Below, one piece after another: positions 19,301 to 27,300 of a DNA stretch of 64,000 nucleotides. The translations under genes and the position numbers were made by a program. How positions within the stretch are numbered: the stretch's first letter is position 1; each line of letters opens with the position of its first letter. The DNA is from Veillonellaceae bacterium (GTDB taxonomy: Bacteria > Bacillota > Negativicutes > Veillonellales > Dialisteraceae). The notes beneath the pieces were generated by a model. It saw nothing but the letters and a program-made list of their open reading frames with translations, searched no databases and was not told where the DNA came from. Where the stretch lies: assembly GCA_025992895.1 (NCBI GenBank), contig DAJPGA010000001.1:248001-312000 (forward strand), in the 5' to 3' direction.

Positions 19301-20366
19301 GATCGCCATTCGTAGCCGTCGCACTCAGCACGACATTTCCCGTGCCTTCGATCGTACCGTAATTTTCCACCTTCGAAACAATCGTCTTCGGAAGACTTCC
19401 GTGCATGCCAAGCTCAGTGCCCAGATTCTGGAACATCTGGTCATCGCTGTTGTCGCGGGTATATTCATTCTTTGCCGCAAGGACGATATCCCCATTTCCT
19501 AAAGCTTCCGCCTGAAGACTCGTAAGCCCCGCTGCTGCCTTCTGCGCATCTGTCAGATTGACAAGACTGCTGAAATCCGCGACACCCGTCTGAATCTTCG
19601 CCGTATCCACGACGCTCTCAGGCATTGTCCCGAAAATATTCAATTCCGAACTGTTCTTGCCGACAGAAATGACCGGTGCATACATCTTCACATCGCCCGA
19701 AGCATTGATCTTGCCGAGCATCGTGATCGTGCCCATCGTATTCAGCGGAATCGCAAGAGTCCCTGCCTGGATATTCGCCAGCATGGAATCCCCCGCGGTC
19801 CCGTTGTAGAAATTGTCCGTCAGATTTGCAAAATTCGTTTCATACGCCTTATCGCCGATATATTCAGAATCCATCGGCGTCATGACATAAAGAGACCCCA
19901 CATTGAGGACCCCGCCTGAACCGACCGTCATGCCTTCAGGCGAAAGGAAGTACACATTTCCTCCGATATGATGATTGTGGATGGCATTGAGCGTACCGTT
20001 GATCTGGATACGATTGTTGACAAAATTGAGCAGATTGCCGACTTCCTTGTCCGGCGCCTCTGCCGTATGGAAATAAAGATTCACCCTGTCCGTATTCTCA
20101 AGCGTGAAATCCTTGAACTTATTCACGCCGTAAGACGCCTGATCCTTAGGGAAATACGCCTTCTGCGCCGTGATATCATACACATTGCCCTTCTGCGCAT
20201 AAGGCTTTTCCGAACCATCCGTAATCTGCGATGCTTCTACCGCGTAAGGATTCAGCATCATCCCTGCCATCGCCGCAGCCGAAAGAATCCGGAGCGAAAG
20301 AAGCCTGTCCGCTCCGCCATGCGCCTTCCGGCGCGATCCCTTTACACTATTTCTATACCTTCCCAT
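4173..20366 (-). CDS. Giant TpsA-type filamentous adhesin (tpsA1), 5,397-residue 5' part; frameshifted near the 3' end
   Basis: Secreted filamentous haemagglutinin/LktA-like adhesin. ATG at 20366 has AGGGGG 8 nt upstream. Residues 1-45 form a long basic signal peptide (cleavage likely after VEA). Residues about 46-330 form a TPS-like secretion domain (INGTLNAIHNHHIGGNVYFL, then EGMTVGSGGVLNVGSLYV). The rest is beta-helix repeat, broken by three Gly/Ser/Thr-rich linkers (about residues 555-622, 1389-1464, 1719-1789), a helical stretch near 930-990 and a second helical insert near 4655-4805. The last 33 or so residues (from KHHRSYRRG) are out-of-frame translation after a 7-bp duplication at 4281-4294. 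Without it the protein would be 6,409 residues. The TpsB partner gene follows at 681. No membrane anchor or C-terminal barrel is visible. The family name is from recognition of the layout, not from a search. Confidence 0.85.
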   Translation of the reverse strand: MGRYRNSVKGSRRKAHGGADRLLSLRILSAAAMAGMMLNPYAVEASQITDGSEKPYAQKGNVYDITAQKAYFPKDQASYGVNKFKDFTLENTDRVNLYFHTAEAPDKEVGNLLNFVNNRIQINGTLNAIHNHHIGGNVYFLSPEGMTVGSGGVLNVGSLYVMTPMDSEYIGDKAYETNFANLTDNFYNGTAGDSMLANIQAGTLAIPLNTMGTITMLGKINASGDVKMYAPVISVGKNSSELNIFGTMPESVVDTAKIQTGVADFSSLVNLTDAQKAAAGLTSLQAEALGNGDIVLAAKNEYTRDNSDDQMFQNLGTELGMHGSLPKTIVSKVENYGTIEGTGNVVLSATATNGDLDLALLKKEQAVKAHQKYEGDLVAAADSSAYAKTKAYADIQGSVKAGKDVTIKAHSDNTYLDNNSSFTDKAGTLLSFIVPMGADVAILEGESDVTIGKGASVEGQDVTVESIANMQATVNASASGSKFSKSIPAAIPSAAVAYAKVKNNAYVTIDGSVKASGTGTSETDKTLQVISQAKSSLKNEASETVKKGNRVEQTAEGGDKGTTGGTGTSSGSGDAGGSGSSSGSGDAGTSGSGDAGGSSGSASGDAGAGGGSGDAGSGTNAILAAVSNDAIPTDPVSNGSTDTGDGQTTEGSPVAAAAVVISDHENNSTVTINGTLSAANGGIGVSSTTENTIVSTAAAKASDETVISSAVNVMMHDSDAALTVNGTISGAGNTDISAKNILHSNTVSADNAQGKTTAQNERDAAIDLQSITDTAKKIPIVDSLITGVKGFLSSDKKKDPSKPEEPAESPKTSWDQKLSRTLSAGASVVVADEDNTAIVSIVNTASVSDTGNLAISADTINQDTMLHSAAVSNTFKNDDGTTDPTTISAGVVYGGMNQTAKILLADGDANHKANLYAGGNLTMTSNALMEYNRIERMKAGIDEAIKKLKFAVEKIKADPGAAGTKLDATATEMEEALINVANAQSSSTEGMKDADGKASAEAMNDESTWTKVGNVASGTGTVLAKSAELVAQSVAAGVTLAADTVSIIMDAVGVAEAAMAFATPSNYANVSSSASAYGGQDTKQAVAASVTVTDFNYKSYLDVGKNAVVKAGGKLSLASKENISEVNVTGKFSFWKNDASAEAGAGVGGSFNYQSLDSDAHVRVDEGAYMEAGDMALSSDSDVSHIGVMFSAGKAAGSGIEGMASVTDSDSSNVVQVDKDAKLYAKRASADSTGTVSLTANNDTNVNNGILAFTGGKGKAAAGMSVAVNNINVTNRAAVEDLNKADVENGTSGYIKAGNLYVNAETTGLMNALTIAGGMSSNGEKTKEERNFLDNAGDKISDISNKVTKGINDKISSVSKKTVDFLGSFKTKAKQGGSKLPDQTSSETSPTGSSSSSSGETGSGSGSGSGSGSESGGETGGQTGGETGGGTGEQGGTSEQGGTGTGTGTGTGSETGGETGTQSTFSLAGAGSVSVNLEKNYTEALVDNANVILDTSEGATGEVDVGARDTSFLGAWSGGAALSFRTSKSEGKSVAFSGAVGVNQVENTINAAIKGSTLSGVRKMDIEALSGGTTAAAGLGLDLVYNKNPSNDFAGGASFSANFVTKNVTALAENDTFNQDSSSPKADINVAAYESDLQITGGVNADIDVSGGTVVGGSATVADIKNNVNASIKGGTYSNVNNANVKTLLATKQITAAVSAGVAVGKNSQDSSGSDTGSDTGSGTGTTGEGTGTTGEGTGTTGEGTGTTGEGTGTTGEGTGTTGEGTGTTGGDSGGEGSGSEGGASSEGGTSSEGAGSGTPSEGSNAILSAANDLSDAAGAGAGSGAAAGTGTAGETGEESGSSNKAFSGAVVYNGITNNSTASISGANITADGSVAVLSHDTSASSEEAKPFQDKLGDYKKNEAFAEKRGLDIDGSSYYKDGNGLDTAGETVDTEDKGSLSVGAAMVIAGSNGTAGGAAVNVGDRDVDFAALIDNSTIRANSITAGAEADTLNVDVSAGIAATSGDYGGVGSVNWATQHNDVLAQVLDSTLTTDALSITANSSAKAVNVAGSVAYGKTAGIGAALAYNKLANQIHAYLAGGTVNNISMGGTDLVLSASNTGKLYAIGASVGASQKVAFAGTSAANHGGSDTEAVIGEAENEEGTVVAKDKTTLTRVKKVSVNAASSDYRLAVVGNVSGSKKVALGGAIVYNDVGGAGTSEESAQKTRAALVNTNMTMAGTDTASVHAEDTSTLTTIGVGAGGSGGVAVQGAAASALVNKSITAELKNSSVLNATDSTIGGNVDVTADSKSKIVTTAVAAAVSKDFAGGAGVAVNRIRQDTTASATGGKIRAKNVTIEATGNSSITTVGIGAGVAVGTAGVAGNIAVNLTGNTVKAEASDTNIESIGNIAVLANGRENLGNYAGAFGVATGGESVGAGIGVGFSYNEITGSTEANVKNSRLTAKGNQDTTVDLTQAMDVNGIKTEVTKDGNTVSDKRKGVVVASYGQHDLQSVALTAGVGISGSGTAVGAAGTVTVNKIGGATKAVVNDTAINETRRNNQIDDVTVKAVDKTDSESHVGSLSLGIGGGTGVGVAAASDTLVFDRTTRAELSGTAVKPTVNGRMIDVTAEQSSDVVTNADGVAVTAGSSGASVAATAAATKLSGSTEAVVKNIKSTSNGLNISASHAHKTTLVSASAGAAISTGAAAGVGIGVTNDDFTTSALLDNSTITAEEDVDREDTGNVSVKADSNTTVKTYVAGVAGSGGIAAGATVSVNNLDSKTTAETNNSTITAGSAFTNDAHNELHTDFNSLQASLSIGNAAIGVGAGINTIDTGTLSKVTGSQITAKTADIKSREEIDVNQMMEGATIGGFGINANVMVTTIGTEAANTYGSSDNNGASADVQALIDKANGAMDDQDGNAESAKSLISEDNGVDPVYKAGVFAGKGTNTGGGTQVSMKNTIISEKDKGEGVISVSADRKTDATLDSAAITVSGKMGASATVTVLDADKDAGITIDHSVLSAGKDISITARQHGKTEVNSYQAGISLGGALSAALAFNRSAGSTNIGITGSAINHYGPGFTESASGNTTILAEDTGITKTNTYGLEGALLVSGGVMLSDTKNDSSTKVSIDTTRITSPGTTSIKADKSNTTSAYALGGAVGALTMQGTIAEAKDLGDSTVVLTGANTIKGGESLAIEAKSAPRAEAEARSYAGSLLGAGASVANASASGRTNVTAADGSSFAGKKVNISAYLDQQPDGKSFHDNVSALAVGVSGNIGGFSGNLADARETSDIGVSIGESKYDTDSLIISGTNQARIHGDSTGVNAGITTGGLNDTTVKGTLTTSVTASGMKSGSRLGTVSIEGSTKGILDGSADGTGAGIANISPVAAKLTTWLTQNTDTNVKGNWSADAFSAKSANKEDANLSVNSLGAAVVNASGSEMTTNISHTAKTNVTGSIETDGRQSYYADNTADEEVNLRGSGYGGLSRTANEMDNTLSYTAGVNMDKAALSANGAKGSIDVLAMTGGEMAYLNQTKSAGVGPSTNSTTTSHVTYDNSITAKDSTLKTAKENQNITMASVDVTRAAFKTVADTQGGIAGAASGSTDSTLDRSNKISISGGLIESMNDVNLYAGASLNRYESSLNYELSAEAYNRTVIPLWTDPKVTNSMTQKNQLLIDGGVRSVRHTNLYAEKGVTTVTETAREYKLYTKDGGEGEVASTAHGDRIKNEVEDNYIDLSANGSILAGIHTDLDLAISGGTSYTDNGAGIAPTLHTDGVEVTVSKGADWFDKDSVEIGTVTLTNPFYERYMNLLRQMGEYPVESNEHKNLKAGAEMLAAMMESGGYTRNGRILGEVEIASASIPDIIISGGNINIDADKVQGTGSLTARSANSATISNASDLYMKTGKIVLKESGGEIRRDGVSVKSKDELAGFTGTMESSSLIDIAPSVTIQSTGVGKDVSMTDDKGVSHTVRITRPDIGVFGNIENARGKITIRNNNENVYVDSKANVTGKTIEISAEKGAVTQATSGWNVVGSNPILRYRFSEDIAKKIQTYLNDNAEAIAKGTKDVSWLTKASTYEEFLDTLLNGYHWEGALSTIHISNANALKLTTEELDEIRKAKSDYEADDGAGVHAGENVYLTAKNVIIDGLIQSGYNKYETVLDSTESLNRTSAIKSLWQGNGSPELTNDRVLGDKEYLVNEGGGAHYNTETRVWEYAPRIYYNPSTNNYVTENIEPVGGKIYIAGNVASTNGKGRILAMDGKGDIHIDTTAAGEGSTLILNTVKNQDVDGLISIRDPAANMRTEIRMGDNGITYDYTPIDGDADSAERIAANGDGSLTYNPMNQRLIWTGGSSGGTTHETKQYKEDFVFWGGITYNTTDEFVAKADETGNVISIGSVKVDGNPAESGQVIINASEPQTNDYEVTTSYYQGAKHIGPEVVERHYKSKFFGIGTRTHTWEESYETAKSSTYSINANKPITIDFLKSGNGSISVASAGNIKLEGNVSSASSTGTVTLSSTKGSIEGGTHGVITTDHLTARGESDVFLDHAAAGTDATIDITSASGDISILSDQGNLHVNNASALNGTVNIHADDSIQTNEGKKIEGQRIDLTSDHGSITALANAASEADDYNFLWANLNAQADGDITLRNDNGNMRIGRIVSKSGDVVLTTSGSFEEAANNVDISSSEDKVKQWKELGLINAGDAAGSREKSAEAAKADRQAILDARGTQLAQASSHTAEEYKAAASAYAKAFAESTDMQEAQDTYEKIVKANPDNELALQNAYEDYTNKKKAFLAELGYTGYTEEEENLIFDSAELISSTSYGWSQNDLLYAIQDSILNASPRNEVVTAEEANIEGRNITLRAAENIGTDDAPVEMSYDSLSNEDNLQILSKAKAGDLTWDDEKNILTVRQQRPITIKASGTVDISANPDGTSSTGNIYLAGVKNTQLNISGNIDTNADVKLMSDNGVQMESGTITARNLIITGGNGDIGSEEKNILTNISGSLDARTEKNLYLHQMALGGNEARVLMLQNAGASGVYLTSDAGIAMTTETGKTMGYIDGDRIYLTSKDGAIGKEGDGIRIRNNGALLSAHAETDGQGIYLSGKESKSLILSEVTAGGDFKIESEGTVDAGVLADEETGTSAVSSAITADNVSFKTLGAVHLVNGTIETAETGDTSLEASGEITQTTSNTIQSGSLTVKASGGVDMQTNKSGTANKFGTINLTALAADKDVLIENAHDTETTVNIAEGTTTNSITVTNNSTSDSSNVIIHGEGTAETYINIDNGKGTIKTDSNLTANGGNITLTAKDGITNEGAIAAKEGVSMASDSGIITNKGAVSASAGSVSMTTTGAIINKGTVTAQAPAKQSKMKRFFFSANDISNEEVPAPVESTKHHRSYRRGRHHTGRHPACFRRRPCLFQHGRYQADRP
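4281..4294. repeat. 7-bp perfect tandem duplication that frameshifts tpsA1
   Basis: Plus strand GTGCTTT occurs twice, end to end (AAAGCAC twice in gene direction). Seven is not a multiple of three. With one copy the frame reads V-E-S-T-I-D-L-T-A-G-E without interruption into the C-terminal part, and 20366-1130 becomes exactly 6,410 codons. Confidence 0.9.
15061..15207. repeat. 21-bp tandem repeat, seven copies, in tpsA1
   Basis: GTCGT recurs at 15061, 15082, 15103, 15124, 15145, 15166 and 15187, exactly 21 bp apart, encoding TGTTGEG units. Copies differ at synonymous positions only. Copy changes keep the frame, so this linker can vary in length between strains. Confidence 0.92.
15975..16200. 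repeat. Gly/Ser/Thr/Glu-rich low-complexity linker in tpsA1
   Basis: Encodes runs such as GSGSGSGSGSES, GGETGGQTGGETGG and TGTGTGTGS between beta-helix blocks. Imperfect 6- to 18-bp repeats are visible in the DNA. Probably a flexible hinge that is prone to length change. Confidence 0.75.
18503..18690. repeat. Gly/Ser/Asp/Ala-rich low-complexity linker in tpsA1
   Basis: Encodes repeated GSGDAG and SGSGDAGG units (about residues 555-622), soon after the secretion domain. Imperfect repeats of about 18-30 bp are visible. It likely separates the secretion domain from the fibre. Confidence 0.75.
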
Positions 20367-20614
20367 AAGTCACGCCCCCTTGGCACACACCGGCGAAAGA
20401 CAAACCCGGCCGGAACTTTATACCAGATGCCGGATCCGGCATCCCTATCCTTCGAGAGCCCCAATCCCCGGGCTCCTGTAAATAAATACCTTCCATATTC
20501 CCAACCCGCCTTCCCGACGAAATCGCAGCACCCCTGAAAAGAGCGCACAAAAGCTACTTATCCATTTATAGTATAGAAAAAACTAAATCCTAAAATAACT
20601 ATCCGAAAGTATAC
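20367..20614 (-). promoter_or_regulatory. tpsA1 promoter, shared box and 200-nt leader
   Basis: Box GTATAC-TTTC-GGATA at 20614-20600 (minus strand), then 26 nt, then ACTATAAAT with -10 TATAAA at 20571-20566. About 25 bp around the box match the tpsB promoter. The leader of about 200 nt holds CGTCGGGAAGGCG (near 20507-20519), also present in the tpsB and autotransporter leaders. No real gene is seen in the leader. Confidence 0.55.
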
Positions 20615-20624
20615 TTTTGAGAGG

Positions 20625-21320
20625 GAAATTTCTGAAAACAGCGAACCTTTTTGAAAGAACCGCAAGGAAGATAAAGAAAGGATAGCGATTATAAAAAAGA
20701 AAAGGGATGGCAAAGAAAAAACTGGGGAAGGATAAAACCATGAAAAAAGAAAAGTATAAAGGAAAACCGGACAACAAAGAGAAAGGAAAAAACCAAACGA
20801 CCAGTCTGAAGGCTGTGGGAAATCAACCCTAACCGCCACAAAAGGAATATGCTTTACTTATTAACTGCACCCCTTTCGGCCTGTACAGAACAATTGGGTC
20901 ATTACCGATATTACAGAAGATTCAACTGGTATACAGTCCACTTCCCCCGAAGGTGGCAGCTTCGCAAGGAATAAAGAAAAGATTTCCAATCTTATTTGTT
21001 TTGGACCTTTCGTACCCCTTCCCCTACCATACTCCCTTCCCCGTCTGGGAAGGTCAACACCACTTATTTGCTTCGCAAAGGGAAAACAGGCAAACCTCGC
21101 TTCGCTCGTGGAACCTTTTATAAAAACCAATGAATAATTAACCCTATCCGCCCCTTTTTAGAAACTGCACCCCTTTCGCCCTTCGGGCACTTCCCTCCGT
21201 TGGGGGCAGCTTGCGATGAGAAATGAAAAATCAATGGTTTTGTTTTGAACTTATATAGGCACCTTCCCCGTCTGGGAAGTCGAGTGTTAGCAGCGTTCGG
21301 GAGAAATATTAATTCCCCAC
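20625..21320. other. Gene-free stretch filled with intergenic repeats
   Basis: It contains hairpins of the CCTTCCCCGTCTGGGAAGG type at 21035-21055 and 21261-21283, a CACCCCTTTC structured repeat at 21170-21210, and a module with CCTCGCTTCGCTCG followed by GGAACC near 21093-21116. The first 200 bp are A-rich. Apparent frames here carry no ribosome site and are made of repeat sequence. Confidence 0.65.
21170..21210 (+). repeat. Structured intergenic repeat (family R1), copy a
   Basis: CCCCTTTC, a variable arm GCCC-TTC-GGGC, ACTTCCC, then GGGGGCAGC. The arm is self-complementary. Confidence 0.6.
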
Positions 21321-21323
21321 ATC

Positions 21324-21368
21324 AAAAGGAGCCATGGCAGATGTTTTGCATCTGTCATGGCTCCTTCC
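21324..21368 (-). terminator. Rho-independent terminator of tpsA2
   Basis: Long inverted repeat built from AAGGAGCCATG and an adjoining CAGATG/CATCTG stem, ending on the minus strand in TTTTG, just after the stop at 21378. Related to the tpsA1 terminator at 1079-1120. Confidence 0.8.
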
Positions 21369-21377
21369 TTATCCTCC

Positions 21378-24300
21378 TTATTCTTCTACTTTGATTTCTG
21401 TTTTCTTTTCTGTTTTGTCTTCGATGGCTGCATCGATTTGGCTCGTGTCTACGAGGTCTTCGTGGTCGAATTTGGCACGGCCCGGGTTGTACCTGGTGAT
21501 TCTCATGGTCATGCCGTCTTTGCCTGTTTCTCTGGCCATTTCTTCAGCCATGCTGTATCTCTGGCTGTAGACATGGTTGTATGGTTTGACTTCCACGAGG
21601 TTTCCGTTGCTCATCTGGGTGTTCGCCCCTCCGTCAAAGTGGAGGTACATCCATCTGCCCGGGTTACCGTCGCTGAGCCAGGTTTCAAGGTCTGTCCCCG
21701 GCCGGTTCAGGCTCGTGTTGTTCCAGTAGGTGGTGGAAATGTTCCTGTCCGCAATCGGGGTGGTGCCGAAGACCTGGGTGCTCATGGTGCCGTTACTGAA
21801 GTAGGCCCTGTCTTCTACGTAGAGTTTGTCGATTTCGATGGTTCCGCCAGATACAGAAACATATCCGTTCTTCATCCACAGATGGTCGAATACGAGTTCA
21901 GTGCCTCCTTTGAGGTCTCCGATGACGAAGTTTTCGATCGGACGATCATCGCTGGCTCCGCTTGATGCGAATTCGAGCGGGGTTGCGTAACCTTCCCGCT
22001 GAGCGATGCTTCCGATGTCGATGTGCGTGCCGGAAGTCTCAAGCCGGCTGCCTGCTGTAATATGTGTGGCTTCTCCGTTTTTGTCAGGGTTTCTTGTGAT
22101 GATGGCTACGACGTCTCCGTCTACGGTATCGATGACGATGTCGCCATCTTTGACGTCCGTTCCTGCTCTCTTAAGGGCATAGAGGGAGTAGAGGTCGATA
22201 TCGCCGGTGCCGGTGTGCGTGATGGTGAGGTCGCCGCCCTCGGATTTGATGACGGCATGGTCGCCGTTATCTTCCAGCCAGCCGTCCCTGATATCGCCAT
22301 TTCCTGTCGTCATCAGTTCGACGTTTCCTTCCTTCGAAGTGACGTGGATGTCTTCGGATGCGGTATCGAGACCTTCAAAGAAGATGCTGCCGTTGTTGGT
22401 TGCAAAGCGCGCATCGGATCCGGAGGTCAGATCGCTCCTGAGTGTAATGCTTCCTGTCTCATCAACGTTGACATCGATCCTGCCGGCCGTATCGGCGGTG
22501 CCGTCCAGCGTGATATTTCCCGTCTTTGCGGTCTCAAGGTCGATATTGGCCCCGCTCTGGATGGTGCTGCCATAATGAATGTTTCCTTCTTCCGTTCTTG
22601 CAGAAACATCACCGCCTGCGGTGACTGCGCCCAGGAATTCGATATTTCCATTATCGGCAGAGGCTGTGATATAACCATGTCCGGCTGTTACTTTGCCGCG
22701 TACGGTCACATTTCCTGCAGTGGTGCTTCCCTCGCTGTCTGTCGTAGCAAGGGAAATGACTCCGTCTTCAGAGGTGAGCGCGCCGCCGATATCGAGGGAC
22801 CCTTCATTGGCCTTCATGGTCATGTCGGCGCCTGCCTCAAGGTTTCCTCCAGTCTGGGCGATGCTGCCTGCGTCCGTGCTTGCAAGGATGCTTCCCTCTG
22901 CCGAAGCGTTTCCGGAAAGCGAGATGTCTCCCTCTTCCGAACGGATGCCGATATCGCCGCCTGCTTCAAGGGCTCCTGTGAGGTCGATCGCTCCTTTCTT
23001 TGTATGTACGCTGACGGTCCCGTCGTCGGAGGAAATATTTCCTTTGGCGAGGATATTACCTTCCTTGGCCGCTTCGATGTCCATGTCACTCACCGATCCT
23101 GCCGTTCCGTAGATGGAAATATCGCCGGTTCCGGTCTGGATCATGGCCGTATTCCCGGCCGAAAGTGTGCTCTTTTCCGTTTCCGTGCCGGCCATGATAT
23201 GTCCGTTGTCGGTCGAAACGTTGAGGAGATCTCCGGCTGTGACGCTGCCTTTGATTTCGATATCGCCCTTGACGTCTTCGGCCGGTTCCACATCAGATGC
23301 ATGGATGACGGCGTTTCCGGCAGTCCCTTCCATGTTTCCTGTGAGGCTGATCTTTCCGCCCGTGGAAATCAGGGATGCCGTGTTTGCCGCACTGACGTCT
23401 CCGGTGACGGCGATACTGCCGGATTTTGTCTCTACATAGGCATCATGGGTACTTGCGATGGCGGGTTTTTCGCCCCTGTTCAAAAGATGGATATCTCCCT
23501 CTTTGACGAGGACCTCTACATCGCCTTCGCCGGTCGTTTCAAGCGTTCCTTTGACGTCGATGCTGCCCCTGGAAGTTGTCTTGACGGTCGTGCCTTCTTT
23601 GGAGCTGACATCGCCATGGATTGCAATCGAGCCTTCGCCATTGGAAATAGTTGCTGTCGTTGCCGCGGAGATGGAGGCCGGTTCATCTTCTGTTCCGATA
23701 AGGATGCTTCCGTAATTGGTCCCGATGGAAACGTCTCCTGCATCCGAGGTGACATCCCCGTAAACGAGGACGTCTCCCTGCTCTTCGTCATCCGGGCTGC
23801 CGGATGCGGTGATGGAGGCAAGGCCGTTCTTGGCCAGAAGATTTCCTGTAATCACAGCCGAACCGTTTTCGGCCATAAGGCTCAACGCTCCTGCGCTTGT
23901 CACGTCGCCAATGATGTCGATATTTCCTGCATCCGGATCCACATCCTCATCATGAGCTTCGATGGTGACATTTCCCTCCGTCGTTTCCAGATTTCCGTCA
24001 TAGCCGATGGAACCCTGGGCTGTAGAAATAGAGGTATCCCCGCCTGCGAGGATGCTTCCTTCCATTTCGATGTCTCCGAGGGTGCTTCGGATCTCAGCAC
24101 CCTTTCCTGCGTAGATGGTACTCTCTTCTTCGTCTCCGATGATATCAATGCTTCCTTCATTGTCCAGGATATGTACTGCGCCGGTTCCATCTCCTGCCGC
24201 TGCCATATGGCCCGTGATGCGGATATTGCCGGTTTCCTCGGCCTTGATGGTCTGATCGTCGCTTGTTTCCATAGCGGCGTAGATGTCGAGATCTCCATTG

Positions 24301-27300
24301 TCCGTCTTGATCAGCAGGGACGAGGACGTGAGGCTTTTTTCTTCCGCATCGCTTCTGATCTGGATGCTGCCGTTGTTCGTTGCTACCGTGAGATTGCGCG
24401 GGGCCGTCATGCTGCCCTGGATGTTGATATTTCCATCATCCTTGTCCAGAGCATTGCGGTCGGATGCAGAAATCCAGACACTGCGGCTTTCGGAGGTAAT
24501 ATCGCCGGTCAGGTTCACGTGGCCTTCCAGTCCTGAAAGTTCTGCGTTATTGTACGCGTCCACATTGCCTGTGACGTCGATGTCGCCTTTGGCGGTCGAT
24601 ACTGTGATATTTCCTTCGGTAAGGCTGTGAACTTGATTCGGGCTGGAGAGATCTCCCGTGATGCTGACGTCTCCGGAGTTCTTTGCTTCCACGAGGATGC
24701 CCTTCTTCGTTCCTGTGCTGCCTTCAAGGGCGATGCTGCCGTCATAGGTTGTGATCGCTGCCTTCCCTTCTGCCTTGATGGAATTCGTGATGTCGATATC
24801 GCCGGATGTGCCGGTGCCAACGGCTGCGTTAAGACTGCTGTCGATGACGGGGTCCTCCCCTTCACCGGAAAGGCTGATGGAGCCGTCCTCTGTGAGGACG
24901 CTGACGCTTCCGCCTGTGGCCGCAAGTTTGCCCGTGATGTCGATGTCGCCGCTCTCTGTGGTCTGGATCGTCGTATCTCCTCCAGATTCCGCACCGCCAT
25001 ACATAGTGATATCGCCATTGTTCGTCTGGAGATTGATACCCTTCTTGGCGATGACTTTCTTCGTCTTCTTGTTTTCGCCGATGGTGATGCTTCCGTCATC
25101 GGTCGTGATGGAGACAGCGTCGCCGCTCGAGATGACATTGCCTTTGAGGGTGATATTTCCTGCTGTTTCGTCCTCATCAGGGTTGGATGCATGGATTGTC
25201 AGGAGGCCTCCGGAAAGGATATCGCCTGCCTGGCTGATGTACCCTTTGGCCGTATCGATGGTGGCGGCAAGCGCGCTTTCAATATTTCCGTCAAGGAGGA
25301 TATTTCCTGCATCGGTATCGATCAGAGCCGTGCCTGCGCTGTCAATGATGGTGCCAAGAGAGTCGGTCTTTGCCAGGGAAATCGTTCCTTCCGGTGTCGT
25401 GACTTCGACGTTTCCGCCTTCGGAAGCCACTTTGCCATTGATACTAAGATCGCCTTTCGTTCTGGCGAGGATCTTCGCTCCTTTCTTTGTCGTCAGGACG
25501 CCGCCAATGGTAATGTCTCCTTTGTCTGTCTCGATGTCCGCAGTCGTTCCTGCCTTGATTCCAATCGGTGCCTCTGCTTTTCCAAGCGTAATGCTGCCGC
25601 CATCGGTCGTTATGGAAACGGCGCCTGTGCCGGACGTGACATTGCCGTAGACCTCGATGTTTCCAAGGCTCTCGGCATTATCCGCATCAGCGGCATGAAT
25701 CGTGACAAGACCGTCTTTGCCTTCGATAGTGCCAGTCAAAACAACGCTGGCTTCTCCGGCATCGACCGTGATGCCCTTGGCGGCGGTCATGCTTCCTGTT
25801 GTAGAAATCCCGCCGTTTTCTGTCTCAAGAATGATGTCCTTGCCGCTTGCAATGACCGGATCGGCAGCTGAACCGGCAGCAAGGGAAATAATGCCCTTCT
25901 TCGTCTTTGCCGTGACATCGCCTTCGCCGGTCGTGAGGAGACTGCCGCTGACAATGATATTGCCTGCTTCATTGGTAGAAAGGGTCGTGCCGCCAGAGGA
26001 GGATACGCTTCCGTAGAGGATGATATTTCCTTTTCCGTCCGTCGTATTTCCTGTCGTCTGAAGGACGGCCGTTCCTCCCGTCGAAGTGAGGGAGCTTGCA
26101 TTATCCTCTCCGCCTGCATGGATATTTCCAAGGCGTGTCTGGAAAAGAATGTCTCCCGATGTGCTCATGGTGCCGGTGTAATTGATGTCGCCGGTATCTG
26201 TCACAAGCGATGCAGGGCCGCCTGCCGCCGTGATGTCACCGTTCGCAGTGATGGTGCCTGTTCCGCTTTCTACGATGAATCCATTCTGCGGGATTGCAAT
26301 CGGCGCGCGGAGGATCCGCTTGGCCCTGGCCGGTGTTTCTTCGGCCTGTGTTGCTGCCTTTTCAGGCGAGTCGGTCGTGACATCGCCGGTCAGCTTGATG
26401 TCGCCGCTTGTCGTCTTGACGTAGACGGCCTTGCCGCTTGATACATCGCCGGTCAAGGTGACAGCGCCGGTTTCGGAAGTGACATTGACACTGCCTTCTC
26501 CCGAAGCCGCAAGATTTCCTGTGACGCTGACAGCGCCCGCGCCAGTTGCCTTAAGCGTCGTGCCTGTCTTGGATGACGTATCGCCGTAGACTTTGATTTC
26601 TCCGCCGCTTCCGGCTGTCATGCTGACCGTCGTCCCGGCGGAAAGATTGCTGGAAAGCGTATCCGTTCCGACATAGATGCTGCCGTCCTTTGTTGTAAAG
26701 GCTGCCAGGCCGCCTGCCGAAAGGCCGCCATGGAGAGCGACATGGCCTTCTGTTTCGCTTGCAAGGCTCACATCACCGGATGCATCCAGTGCGCCTTCCT
26801 GTGTCACATTCTTATCGGCAGTCAGAGAAATGCTTCCGGAAGAGGCGCTGACATCCTTGTCATTGGTGACAGTATCTCCGTCCATCACAACGCCCGTCTC
26901 GCCGCTGACATTTCCTTTATTGCGGAGGTATCCTTCTGAAGAAATCAGGCTCACGGTCGTCTTGGCGGTGACGTCCTTGCTGTTGACAAGGATGCTCCTT
27001 GTGCTTACGGAGATGCCGCCGAGCGCAGAGGATACTGTATCCATATTGTCAGCGGTGTCTCCGGAAATCGTGACGCCGTCCCTGCCGCTCACCTGGCCCT
27101 GGTTCACTGCCTCCTTTGGCGTCTCCATGGTAATGCTTCCGCCCGACGAGGTGACGTCATTCATGTTTGCCAGTCTTCCATTGGCGGCTGTCATCGTGAC
27201 AGAAAGCGCACCTGTGACGTCCTCATAGTTCTGAATACTTCCATAGGCATCCAGATCGATACCGCCTGCCGTAGAGGAAACAGCACCGGTGCCGAGGCTG

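Noticed and set aside
20861-21130. 89-codon frame in the gap before tpsA2's end
   Set aside because: It is made of intergenic repeat modules and has no ribosome site.
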